Shown here piece by piece: positions 34,228 through 42,020 of a stretch of 64,000 bases of DNA. A program made the position numbers and the translations under genes. The DNA is from an uncultured Fibrobacter sp. (lineage in GTDB: Bacteria; Fibrobacterota; Fibrobacteria; Fibrobacterales; Fibrobacteraceae), in NCBI RefSeq assembly GCF_947305105.1, contig NZ_CAMZCS010000012.1, forward strand, positions 31,169 to 95,168. Reading direction: 5' to 3'. The notes beneath the pieces are model-generated. The model searched no databases, was not told the DNA's origin, and saw nothing but the letters and a program-made list of their open reading frames with translations. The number at the start of each line of letters is the position of its first letter. Positions within the stretch are counted from its first letter, which is position 1.

Positions 34228-36201
34228 ATGAGATATGGTGATATTTCCTCTTTCCAATCGGGCGTAGCCGTCCCGCTGTTCAGCTTGCGCAGCCATGCGA
34301 GCATTGGCATCGGTGACTTCCTCGACCTGATTCCCCTGGCCCGCTGGGCTTCTCTTTGCAACTTCGATATTATCCAGTTGCTGCCGGTGAACGACACTGG
34401 CTCCGAATCGAGCCCTTACAGCGCCCGGAGTGCATTCGCGCTGAACCCCGCGTTCATCAACATCCAGTCGGTTGCCGGCTCGTCCGCCTTCGAGGGCGAA
34501 ATCGACGAGGCGAAGGAATCTTTTGAGAAGTCCGACCGCGTGGAGTATTACCGCGTGACCACCTGGAAGCGCGCCATTCTCCGCAAGATTTTCGATAACT
34601 CTTACGACCAGATTCGCCACGACAAGTCGCTTACGACCTGGATCGAACGCAATGAATGGGCCAAGCCCTACTGCGTTTACTGTACGCTCAAACAGCAGAA
34701 CAACGAGGCCAGTTGGAAGGACTGGAGCGACTACCGTGACCCGGATGCCGAGCAGGTGGGCAAACTCTGGACAAAGTTCCGCAAGGATTGCCTGTACCAC
34801 GCCTGGATGCAGTATGTTGCCGAGATGCAGTTCTGCACGGCTGTGAGCGAAGTTTCTCAGATGGGCTTGCACATCAAGGGCGACATTCCCATCCTTATCA
34901 ACGAGGACAGCGCCGACGTTTGGGCCGACCGCAAGTATTTCTCGCTGGCCGACAGGGCGGGCGCACCTCCCGACATGTTCAGCTACGCCGGCCAGAACTG
35001 GGGCTTCCCCACGTATCGCTGGGATGTCATCGAGAAGGACAATTTCTCCTGGTGGCGTAAGCGCCTTGCCCAGGCGAGCAAGTTCTACCATGCGTATCGC
35101 ATTGACCACGTGCTTGGTTTCTTCCGTATCTGGACCATCCCCGAAAAGGAGGTCACGGGAATCCTCGGCCATTTCGAGCCGTCTGTGCCGCTGACTTGGG
35201 ATGTGCTTCATGGTGCCGGGTTCTGCAGGCAGTCCCTGGAATACCTGCGCAACCCGAACTATTCCGTCGACCAGCTCCGCGGATTCTTGGGCGACGATAC
35301 GGAACGCCTCGTGGCGAAGTGTTTCGAGAACTTGCCCGGCACGACCGACCGCTTTATCTTGCGCGACGAGTATTCTTCTGAAAAGCAGATTTTGGCGATG
35401 GAGGAACCGCAGGCTGTCAAGGACGCCATGCTGCGTGTCTACTGGAACCGCGTGTTTATCCCCACCGGCAGCGACGACGTGTTCTACCCGTATTGGTACT
35501 GGTACAACCAGCCGGTGCTCTACACGCTGCCCCAGAACGAGCAGGACAAACTGCACGATATCATCCATGCGAATGAACATGCGCAGAATGCCCTCTGGGA
35601 ACAGAATGCCATGAAGCTCCTTTCCGTGCTTGCCAACGAGACGGACATGCTCGTGTGCGCCGAAGACCTCGGTGCCGTACCTCCGTGCGTTCCGACGGTT
35701 TTGAACAAGCTCAACATTCTTTCCCTGCGCATTGAACGCTGGGCCCGCAACTGGAACATGCAATATTCTCCGTACTACGATATGGAGGAATACCCGCGCC
35801 TTTCCGTTTGCACGACGAGCTGCCACGACACCTCGACGCTTCGTGGCCTGTGGAAGGAACCGGATTTCGACAAGAACCTGTACTGGTCCCATGCGCACCA
35901 GATGGGCTCCGCTCCGGACGAACTCACTCCGCCCGTGGTCCGCAACCTCCTCACGCACGTGTTCTCCACGAACAGTTTGTTCTGCATCTTGCCTATCCAG
36001 GACTATTTCGCGCTGTCGTCAACGCTTTCCGCCGGCAACCCCGAAAACGAGCGCATCAACGTGCCCGGAACGGTCGGTGGCAACAACTGGACTTACCAGC
36101 TGCCCTGCCTTGTAGACGAACTGCTCAAGCTCACGTCGCTTTCTTCTGAAATTAGAAAGTTGGTCGACGAGCGCAAGCGCCGCGCGATGTGGAAAATTTA
36201 G
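34228..36201 (+). CDS. malQ: 4-alpha-glucanotransferase (GH77)
   Basis: 657 residues. Transfers glucan segments between maltodextrins, the disproportionation step of glycogen/maltodextrin use. GH77 motifs: SPYSARSAFALNP, KGDIPILINEDSADVWA, WGFPTYRWDVI, AYRIDHVLGFFRIWTIP with nucleophile Asp293, CAEDLGAVP with acid/base Glu479, and SCHDTSTLRG with Asp534. The length is typical for the MalQ branch. The next gene is a GH13 enzyme 67 bases on, separated by a CTAG repeat tract that begins at the malQ stop codon. Confidence 0.95.
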   Translation: MRYGDISSFQSGVAVPLFSLRSHASIGIGDFLDLIPLARWASLCNFDIIQLLPVNDTGSESSPYSARSAFALNPAFINIQSVAGSSAFEGEIDEAKESFEKSDRVEYYRVTTWKRAILRKIFDNSYDQIRHDKSLTTWIERNEWAKPYCVYCTLKQQNNEASWKDWSDYRDPDAEQVGKLWTKFRKDCLYHAWMQYVAEMQFCTAVSEVSQMGLHIKGDIPILINEDSADVWADRKYFSLADRAGAPPDMFSYAGQNWGFPTYRWDVIEKDNFSWWRKRLAQASKFYHAYRIDHVLGFFRIWTIPEKEVTGILGHFEPSVPLTWDVLHGAGFCRQSLEYLRNPNYSVDQLRGFLGDDTERLVAKCFENLPGTTDRFILRDEYSSEKQILAMEEPQAVKDAMLRVYWNRVFIPTGSDDVFYPYWYWYNQPVLYTLPQNEQDKLHDIIHANEHAQNALWEQNAMKLLSVLANETDMLVCAEDLGAVPPCVPTVLNKLNILSLRIERWARNWNMQYSPYYDMEEYPRLSVCTTSCHDTSTLRGLWKEPDFDKNLYWSHAHQMGSAPDELTPPVVRNLLTHVFSTNSLFCILPIQDYFALSSTLSAGNPENERINVPGTVGGNNWTYQLPCLVDELLKLTSLSSEIRKLVDERKRRAMWKI

Positions 36202-36257
36202 AGAATAGAGGCTAGGGCCTAGAGACTAGACCCTAGATCCTAGATTCTAACCCCTTA
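36199..36257. repeat. CTAG-rich repeat tract between malQ and GH13 gene
   Basis: Begins with the malQ stop TAG and contains at least five CTAG tetramers in units such as GGCTAGGGCCTAG, GACTAG, CCCTAG, TCCTAG. It ends 12 bases before the GH13 ATG. The orientation changes partway, giving a partly palindromic tract. Confidence 0.75.
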
Positions 36258-36268
36258 CTCCCTATACC

Positions 36269-37528
36269 ATGTTTTCTCCTGCTTGGGTCAAAGACGCTGT
36301 TTTCTACCAGATTTTTCCGGACCGGTTTTGCCGCAGTCCGAAGTACAATGCCGTAGGCAAGTTTGTCGTCTGGGATAGCAAGCCCACTCGCTCGAACATG
36401 TTCGGCGGGAACCTCGCGGGCATTGAAGATAAACTTGAATACATCAAGGGTCTCGGTGTGACGGCGCTTTACCTGTGCCCGATTTTCAAGAGCAATTCCA
36501 ACCACCGCTACCATACGGTGGACTATTTTGAAATCGACCCAGTGCTCGGCACTTTGGAGGACTTTGACCGCCTCGTGAAAAAGGTGCACAAGCTCGGAAT
36601 GCGCATCATTTTGGACGGCGTGTTCAATCACTGCTCTCGCGGGTTCTTCCAGTTCAACAGTCTCATGGAACTTGGCGAAGATTCCCCGTACAGGGATTGG
36701 TTCCATGTGCATTCTTGGCCCATACACGCCTACTCGGGCAAACCCAATTACGAATGTTGGTGGAACTACCCGGCGCTCCCCAAATTTAATACGAGCTGTC
36801 CCGACGTGCGCGAATACCTTTTCTCTGTCGCCGAATACTGGACCAAGCGCGGCATAGACGGCTGGCGCCTCGACGTGCCGAACGAAATCGACGACGACAG
36901 TTTCTGGCAGGAATTCCGCCGCCGTGTGAAGGCCATTAATAAAGACGCCTATATCGTCGGTGAAATCTGGGATGCCCCGGAACGCTGGTTACAGGGCGAC
37001 CAGTTCGATGGCGTGATGAATTACGTCTTCCGCAAGGCGGTGATGCAGTATCTTTTTGACGAGAAACCGATTTCGACGGAGGAATTCTGCAAGCGTCTGC
37101 AAGCGGCATTCCCCGAAGGCCGTGGCGATATGCCCATGAACCTGCTCGGGAGTCACGATACCACGCGCCTGATGTCGCAGCCCTGCACCAGCTGGGAACG
37201 CATCAAGCTTGCGCTTACGCTGCTGTTCTTTATGCCGGGTGCGCCTTGCATCTACTACGGCGAAGAACTCGGGATGCACGGTGGCAAGGACCCCGACAAC
37301 CGCCGGAGTATCCCGTGGGATAAGTTGCCCGAAATGCAGGAAGAGCCGGTGTATGCGCTAGTGCAGGAACTTACCCGGATGCGCCAGGATAACCCCATCC
37401 TTCGCGACGGCAAGATGGAAATCGCTTGCGACGGGGAAGGCTTCACTGTCGTACGAACCCTCGGCAAAAAGAAGATGACGCTCGCGGTATCGCTAGCGGA
37501 CAAGCTGCAGACCTTTGAAATCAAATAG
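36269..37528 (+). CDS. GH13 alpha-amylase family enzyme (neopullulanase/maltodextrinase-like)
   Basis: 419 residues, no signal peptide, so cytoplasmic. GH13 regions: DGVFNH (I), GWRLDVPNE with nucleophile Asp202 (II), GEIWD with acid/base Glu232 (III), LLGSHDT with Asp297 (IV). WVKDAVFYQIFPDRF at the N-terminus and the WRLDVPNE region resemble cyclomaltodextrinase/neopullulanase enzymes that cut maltodextrins, but the extra N-terminal domain of that group is missing. With malQ it would process internal maltodextrin or glycogen. The exact product is uncertain. Confidence 0.9.
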   Translation: MFSPAWVKDAVFYQIFPDRFCRSPKYNAVGKFVVWDSKPTRSNMFGGNLAGIEDKLEYIKGLGVTALYLCPIFKSNSNHRYHTVDYFEIDPVLGTLEDFDRLVKKVHKLGMRIILDGVFNHCSRGFFQFNSLMELGEDSPYRDWFHVHSWPIHAYSGKPNYECWWNYPALPKFNTSCPDVREYLFSVAEYWTKRGIDGWRLDVPNEIDDDSFWQEFRRRVKAINKDAYIVGEIWDAPERWLQGDQFDGVMNYVFRKAVMQYLFDEKPISTEEFCKRLQAAFPEGRGDMPMNLLGSHDTTRLMSQPCTSWERIKLALTLLFFMPGAPCIYYGEELGMHGGKDPDNRRSIPWDKLPEMQEEPVYALVQELTRMRQDNPILRDGKMEIACDGEGFTVVRTLGKKKMTLAVSLADKLQTFEIK

Positions 37529-37550
37529 CGAGCCACAAGCAAGGCCCCTC

Positions 37551-37579
37551 TTGATTTCTCCTATACATTTTGGTATATT
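37551..37579 (+). promoter_or_regulatory. Candidate sigma-70-type promoter of the small two-gene unit
   Basis: TTGATT at 37551-37556, 17-base spacer, TATATT at 37574-37579. This implies a start of transcription near 37587 and a leader of about 87 bases. Confidence 0.6.
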
Positions 37580-37590
37580 ATGATTACGCC

Positions 37591-37673
37591 GGTTTCCAGT
37601 GCGTTGCTGGGCTAACACCTGTTTAGTGTGGCTCCATAGTTGATATATGAATCATCAAAAAAAGGATAAGGCA
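37591..37673 (+). other. Possible structured leader of the small two-gene unit
   Basis: CCAG / CTGG (37596-37610) and ACAC / GTGT (37615-37629) short stems in tandem, in a leader that has no ORF. Stems are short, so folding is only suggestive. Confidence 0.3.
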
Positions 37674-37826
37674 ATGGCTGTTCGTTCAAAACCGGTTCGG
37701 TTCCCCGATTACAGACCCGTCGTAGTTCCTCCTTCTCAGGCGGAACGTGTTCTGAAATACCTTAGGGGCGAAATAGTTGTCCCTGTGGTGGACCGCCCGA
37801 TTACATACAAGTCACCTGCCAAATAA
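37674..37826 (+). CDS. 50-residue basic protein, unknown function
   Basis: MAVRSKPVRFPDYRPVVVPP at the start, then SQAERVLKYLRGEIVVPVVD and a short tail. It has a good ribosome binding site (AAGGATAAGG) and a candidate promoter upstream. Basic, with a Pro-rich N-terminus and a helix-strand middle. The stop is four bases before the start of the next gene, so the two are surely cotranscribed. The layout, a tiny basic protein directly before an acidic 117-residue one, recalls toxin-antitoxin or protein-inhibitor pairs, but I recognise neither family. Confidence 0.72.
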   Translation: MAVRSKPVRFPDYRPVVVPPSQAERVLKYLRGEIVVPVVDRPITYKSPAK

Positions 37827-37830
37827 CTAG

Positions 37831-38184
37831 ATGCTTGATGCAAATCATTTCTCGTTACTTCCTTGCACAAAGGAAGATATTTCTGCTATTTCCGCACGAG
37901 GATATTTCTGCTTTCCTCCCTTCGACCCGACAAAAGATGATGATCCGGTTTCTTTGGACTCCTTCTTTTGCAAAGTTGTGCCAAATGAGGATGAGGAACA
38001 TTTTTCCAAGACCTATAAGTTGATAGAAAATGAATTTCCAAAGGATGTTCTTGCTTTGGCGAGTATTGCTAATTCCGGCTTTTCGTTTGGAGCGTATGAG
38101 GACGAATTCAAGGACGCTGTGGAGTCAATGTTTCTGGATTTATGGCAAAAGAAAATCTGTTCAGATCGGAAAGTGGCGGGGTAA
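37831..38184 (+). CDS. 117-residue acidic protein, unknown function
   Basis: Acidic, with four Cys and several aromatic residues (FCFPPFDPTKDDDP, NSGFSFGAYEDEF). No signal peptide or membrane segment. The start ATG lies four bases after the stop of the 50-residue protein. Reads like a cytoplasmic globular protein. No family recognised; no terminator is visible before secDF. Confidence 0.68.
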   Translation: MLDANHFSLLPCTKEDISAISARGYFCFPPFDPTKDDDPVSLDSFFCKVVPNEDEEHFSKTYKLIENEFPKDVLALASIANSGFSFGAYEDEFKDAVESMFLDLWQKKICSDRKVAG

Positions 38185-38323
38185 TGCCGAAATTTTGTGA
38201 AAATATCGAGATTTGGAGACTCGTTTTGCCGCATTCTCCCGGCTGTCGTCTTTAATCTTTCTGCTATTTTTCTATCTTTGACCCGCAACTAACGCGTATT
38301 AATGCCTTATTAAGGGATTGCAA

Positions 38324-40984
38324 ATGAACAACAAAAAATTCGGCATGCGAGAATTTATCATTCTCCTCGTCATCGTTCTCTCGGCCTATACTGTTTGGCC
38401 CTCTATCCAGGTTCACTCCAAGAAGGGTGATGCCAAGAAGACGTTCCTCAAGGAAAATCCGAAACTGGGCGCCAAGTCCATCAATTTCGGTTTGGACCTT
38501 GCCGGCGGTACCAGCATCACGCTGCAGATTGACCAGTCCGGCCTCAAGGACGGCGAAGACATCAAGGATATTCAGGCCCAGTCGCTCGAAATCATCCGTA
38601 ACCGCGTTGACCAGTACGGTCTTTCTGAACCGCAGATTTCCCCGAGCGGCGACGACCGAATCTTGGTTGAACTGGCGGGCGTGGATGACTCTACCGCAAA
38701 GGCCCTCGTGGGTTCTACCGCAAAACTCGAATTCAAGATTTTGGCTGAATCCGATAAGTTTACCCAGGTCATCGGCCTTATCGACCAGTACTTGACCCGC
38801 CAGACGACCGACATCGTCGGTGCGGATTCCGCTGCTGCCACTGATTCTACCGTGGCCGCCGATTCCGCCAAGCCTGCGGATAGCGCTGTCGCTGCCAAGT
38901 CCGACCTCTCCGACGAAGAACTTCTCGCCGGTGCCGGTGCCAAGGCCGAAGAAAAGCCCGCTACGGAAGATTCCGCCAAGGAAGCCGCTGCGGACAACGC
39001 TCCGGCTGGCGAAGTCGGTATGGCTCTCTCTGCCTACTACCTGAGCTTCGGCAACGGTGGTTTCATCGCCGAGGAAAACGTCGAGAAGGTGAAGAAGCTC
39101 CTCGAGACCGAAGGCGTGCAGAAGCTGATTCCGCGTGACGTGGCCTTCGCTTTCGGTAGCGGCCTCGAACCGGTGCAGCGCGATTCCAAAATCAAGGCCA
39201 AGCGTCTCTATTTGCTCAAGCGCCGCGCCGAGATGGGCGGTGACGACATTTCCGATGCCCGTCCGTACCGCGTGGGTGATGGTACCAACGCCGGTGAAGT
39301 GGCTGTGAGCCTCCGTTTTGCAGGTATCGGTCCCAAGAAGTTCTCCGCTGTGACTGCCGCAAACGTCGGCAAGCAGATGGCTATCGTGCTTGACAACCAG
39401 GTGATTTCGGCTCCGGTGATCCGTGACCGTATCCCGAACGGCGAAGCCCAGATTACTGGCCTCGACGACATGGCCGAAGCCAACCGCCTCGCTGTCGTGC
39501 TTCGCGCCGGTGCCCTCAAGGCTCCGATGAAGATTATCGAAAGCCGCAGCGTCGGTGCCACTCTCGGTGAAGAAAACATCGTCCAGGGCTTCGGTTCCGG
39601 TGCCGTTGGTCTTATCCTCTGCTTGGTGTTCATGGTTGCCTACTACCGCCTCGGTGGTCTTATCGCTAGCTTCGGTATGGTCATCAACACTCTCGTGACC
39701 GCCGCTGTGATGTCCGTGTTCAATGCGACCCTCACGCTCCCCGGTATCGCGGGCTTCATCCTCGTGGTGGGTATGTCTCTCGACGCGAACGTGATTATTT
39801 ATGAACGTATCCGTGAAGAACTCAAGAACGGCCTGACCGCCCGCGCCGCCGTGGCCAAGGGTTACGAACGCGCCTTCAGCGCCATCTTGGACTCCAACTT
39901 GACGACTGTGCTTACGGGTCTTATCCTTTACAAGATTGGTACTGGTTCCGTGAAGGGTTTCGGTCTTACGCTTACCATCGGTATCCTGACCTCCCTCTTC
40001 TGCGCCATTACGCTTACCCGCGCCATCCTCGACTGGAAGCTCGCCAAGCGTGACGCCACGACGCTTTCTATCGGTAACGGTTTCAAGGCTATCAACGAAG
40101 CGAACCTCCAGATTATCCCGAACCGTCGTCGCTTCGGCCTCATTTCGACGATCCTTATTATCGCAAGCATCGCCTTCATCGCTGTGAAGGGTTTCGACTT
40201 CAGCATCGACTTCACTGGTGGTCAGGTCTACACCATCCAGTATCAGGATGATGCCAAGCACGAGAAGGATCTGAGCAGCGCCCTTTCTTCTGCCGGTATC
40301 TCCGGTGCGAAGGTCCGTACGCTGGGCGGTACTTCCGCTAACTCCTACCAGGTGAGCATGCGCGCCTCCGACGACGCACAGTTCGAAGTCAAGATGGCTC
40401 AGGCCTTTGAGAAGGCTGGTCAGAAGTGCGAAATCGTCGCTAAGGACAGCGTGGGTCCGACCATCGGTAAGGAACTTCGCTTCAACGCTATTTTGTCTGT
40501 GATTCTCGCCTGGCTCGGCATCCTCCTTTACGTGTGGTTCCGTTTCGGCAAGTTCGGTCTCGGTTTCGGTGTGGCCGCCGTGCTCGGCCTCGTGCACGAT
40601 ACTATCATCACGCTCGGCTTCATCTCCGCCTTCGGTCTTTCTTTCGATGGCGCCTTGATTGCTTCGCTCCTTACGATGATTGGTTACTCTGTGAACGACA
40701 CCATCGTTAACTTCGACCGCATCCGTGAAAATACGGCAATCTTCGGTTCTGCCAACTTTGCCGACACCATCAACAAGTCCCTGAACCAGTGCTTCAGCCG
40801 TACCATGGTGACCTCTCTCACGACCTTGTTCGTGTGCGTGATCCTCGCTGTGATGGGCGGTTCTTCCATCCGTGACTTCGGTCTCGTGCAGTGCTTCGGC
40901 ATCCTCATCGGTACGTACTCTTCTGTGTGCGTCTGCTCGCCGGTGGTCCTCTGGTGGTCCAAGCGCTTCAAGAAGGGCGTGTAA
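38324..40984 (+). CDS. secDF: Fused protein translocase subunit SecDF
   Basis: 886 residues; SecD and SecF in one chain as in several FCB bacteria. Uses the proton gradient to help pull secreted proteins through SecYEG. The N-terminal helix, FGLDLAGGTSITLQ, the periplasmic P1 domain, five SecD helices (VVGMSLDANVIIYERIREEL), then SecF with FSIDFTGGQVYTIQY, GPTIGKELR and MIGYSVNDTIVNFDRIREN. Residues about 166-226 hold an Ala/Asp/Ser/Lys-rich low-complexity insertion in P1. ATG 38324 follows AAGGGA at seven bases. It is followed by a strong terminator. Confidence 0.97.
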   Translation: MNNKKFGMREFIILLVIVLSAYTVWPSIQVHSKKGDAKKTFLKENPKLGAKSINFGLDLAGGTSITLQIDQSGLKDGEDIKDIQAQSLEIIRNRVDQYGLSEPQISPSGDDRILVELAGVDDSTAKALVGSTAKLEFKILAESDKFTQVIGLIDQYLTRQTTDIVGADSAAATDSTVAADSAKPADSAVAAKSDLSDEELLAGAGAKAEEKPATEDSAKEAAADNAPAGEVGMALSAYYLSFGNGGFIAEENVEKVKKLLETEGVQKLIPRDVAFAFGSGLEPVQRDSKIKAKRLYLLKRRAEMGGDDISDARPYRVGDGTNAGEVAVSLRFAGIGPKKFSAVTAANVGKQMAIVLDNQVISAPVIRDRIPNGEAQITGLDDMAEANRLAVVLRAGALKAPMKIIESRSVGATLGEENIVQGFGSGAVGLILCLVFMVAYYRLGGLIASFGMVINTLVTAAVMSVFNATLTLPGIAGFILVVGMSLDANVIIYERIREELKNGLTARAAVAKGYERAFSAILDSNLTTVLTGLILYKIGTGSVKGFGLTLTIGILTSLFCAITLTRAILDWKLAKRDATTLSIGNGFKAINEANLQIIPNRRRFGLISTILIIASIAFIAVKGFDFSIDFTGGQVYTIQYQDDAKHEKDLSSALSSAGISGAKVRTLGGTSANSYQVSMRASDDAQFEVKMAQAFEKAGQKCEIVAKDSVGPTIGKELRFNAILSVILAWLGILLYVWFRFGKFGLGFGVAAVLGLVHDTIITLGFISAFGLSFDGALIASLLTMIGYSVNDTIVNFDRIRENTAIFGSANFADTINKSLNQCFSRTMVTSLTTLFVCVILAVMGGSSIRDFGLVQCFGILIGTYSSVCVCSPVVLWWSKRFKKGV

Positions 40985-41037
40985 TTAGATCGCTGCGCTT
41001 GTAGAACGCTGCTGCGCGGCTACAGACGAAAGAATTT

Positions 41038-41063
41038 CCCCGGCTCCGGCCGGGGATTTTTTG
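41038..41063 (+). terminator. Terminator of secDF
   Basis: CCCCGGC / GCCGGGG with a TCCG loop and a T-run, 53 bases after the stop. Confidence 0.93.
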
Positions 41064-41091
41064 TGCTTTCAAATTGATGGATCTAAAAATC

Positions 41092-41120
41092 TTGACGAAT
41101 GATAAATCTTTATGTAATTT
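41092..41120 (+). promoter_or_regulatory. Candidate promoter of the structured RNA
   Basis: TTGACG (41092-41097), 17-base spacer, TAATTT (41115-41120). A start near 41127 would give a transcript of about 205 bases ending at the terminator at 41331. Confidence 0.5.
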
Positions 41121-41126
41121 TTTTTA

Positions 41127-41331
41127 TGACATAGTTCCGTATGAACCAAATACGGAATGTTGGGTTTTGAGTATTTGCTCTATTTCGGCCTTGGGAATCC
41201 GCTAAATTTTTAAGACGCCAGAAATAAGGCAGACACTCACGCACCATGTGCGTGGGTCGTTTGTGCTTATGGCGTTAAGGTTTTTAGCGGAACCTCCAAG
41301 GCGTGGGTACATTCGATTCCACGTTTTTTTT
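41127..41331 (+). ncRNA. Candidate structured small RNA (6S-like rod with terminator)
   Basis: A 5' hairpin TTCCGTAT / ATACGGAA (41135-41157) is followed by a long interrupted rod: CCTTGG/CCAAGG (41189 with 41301), CCGCTAAA/TTTAGCGG (41199 with 41290), ACGCC/GGCGT (41215 with 41275), ATAAG/CTTAT, and a nine-pair apical stem around CACGCAC/GTGCGTG (41236-41256). Internal bulges are symmetric. It ends with a CGTGG/CCACG hairpin and eight T. No ORF fits. A long bulged rod of this size resembles 6S RNA, the RNA polymerase regulator; the 5' hairpin is extra, so this identity is inference. Confidence 0.6.
41302..41331 (+). terminator. Terminator of the structured RNA
   Basis: CGTGG / CCACG stem with a 12-base loop, followed by eight T. 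The long loop is weaker than usual. Confidence 0.75.
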
Positions 41332-41389
41332 GAATGTATCCTTCGAAATAGAATCAAATTGTTGTTTTTAAATTAATCGGAGGATTAAA

Positions 41390-41818
41390 ATGAAAAGGAT
41401 AGCTGTGATACTTGTGTTAGCTGGTGTTATGATTATAACTGGCTGTGGAAAAAAGAATCGTTACCTGAATAATTATAGTGGGGAACGCTATCATAAAAGT
41501 CGGTATTGTAATTTGGTAAATGCTGAATTGCAGTATTATGCTACGGGAGAAACTTTTGAACAACAGTTGCAGCGTTATCAACAACAAGGATATAGCGTTA
41601 TCGGCATGGGTGAAAATGATGCTGTTGTGAGTTGTACGCAAAAGGGTTCAGATTATGTGCCATTTGAAGGCGCAAAATGGAGCAAGGAGCGATCTCAGTG
41701 TTCTGTAATCAAGCTGGATAATAAAAATCAAAGGAGAGTTCAACAGGCTTGCCAACTTGTCGGAGGAAATCTTGCTTTATATGATTCTCAAAAAATCCTT
41801 TATTTAAGGATGCCTTAG
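41390..41818 (+). CDS. Small lipoprotein, unknown function
   Basis: 142 residues with a clear lipoprotein signal (Cys19 in IITGC). The mature part is Tyr/Gln-rich with four Cys (for example SRYCNLVNAELQYY, VVSCTQKG, QCSVIKL, QACQLVGG). AATCGGAGG precedes the ATG at an ideal distance, so expression is expected. Codon use is AT-rich compared with secDF. No family recognised. Confidence 0.78.
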   Translation: MKRIAVILVLAGVMIITGCGKKNRYLNNYSGERYHKSRYCNLVNAELQYYATGETFEQQLQRYQQQGYSVIGMGENDAVVSCTQKGSDYVPFEGAKWSKERSQCSVIKLDNKNQRRVQQACQLVGGNLALYDSQKILYLRMP

Positions 41819-41928
41819 ATATTAGGTCGCATCATTTCAATAACCTCAGAGTAATCCTCCTCTGCTTTAATAGTGTAATTAGGGACAGTATTGCGCCTTA
41901 AGGACTGATCTTTGTGTAGTTCCCTCAA
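41815..41928 (-). pseudogene. Possible gene remnant
   Basis: A 37-codon open stretch (RELHKDQSLRRNTVPNY...VIEMMRPNI) ends at 41815, overlapping the neighbouring lipoprotein stop, and reads like a natural C-terminus with balanced charge and a final helix. Its frame is closed by TGA just upstream and has only a TTG start. It may be the last part of a lost gene or chance. No family recognised. Confidence 0.25.
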
Positions 41929-41955
41929 AATTCACATTCCATTCCATATTTACTT

Positions 41956-41990
41956 CTTACTGTCTACTGCCTACTGCCTACTAATTACTA
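41956..41990. repeat. CTAC-type repeat tract
   Basis: Four tandem (T/C)CTACTG(T/C)-like units between the lipoprotein and corA, similar to the tract at 15.65 kb. Confidence 0.6.
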
Positions 41991-42020
41991 TATTTGACCC
42001 GTTCGATCAAAGGGGGCTCC

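Noticed and set aside
34210..35958. A 582-codon minus-strand frame opposite malQ
   Set aside because: The same antisense effect; all GH77 motifs are on the plus strand.
38264..40597. A 777-codon minus-strand frame opposite secDF
   Set aside because: Its His/Glu/Thr/Asp-rich composition comes from reading secDF backwards; the secDF motifs leave no doubt about the coding strand.
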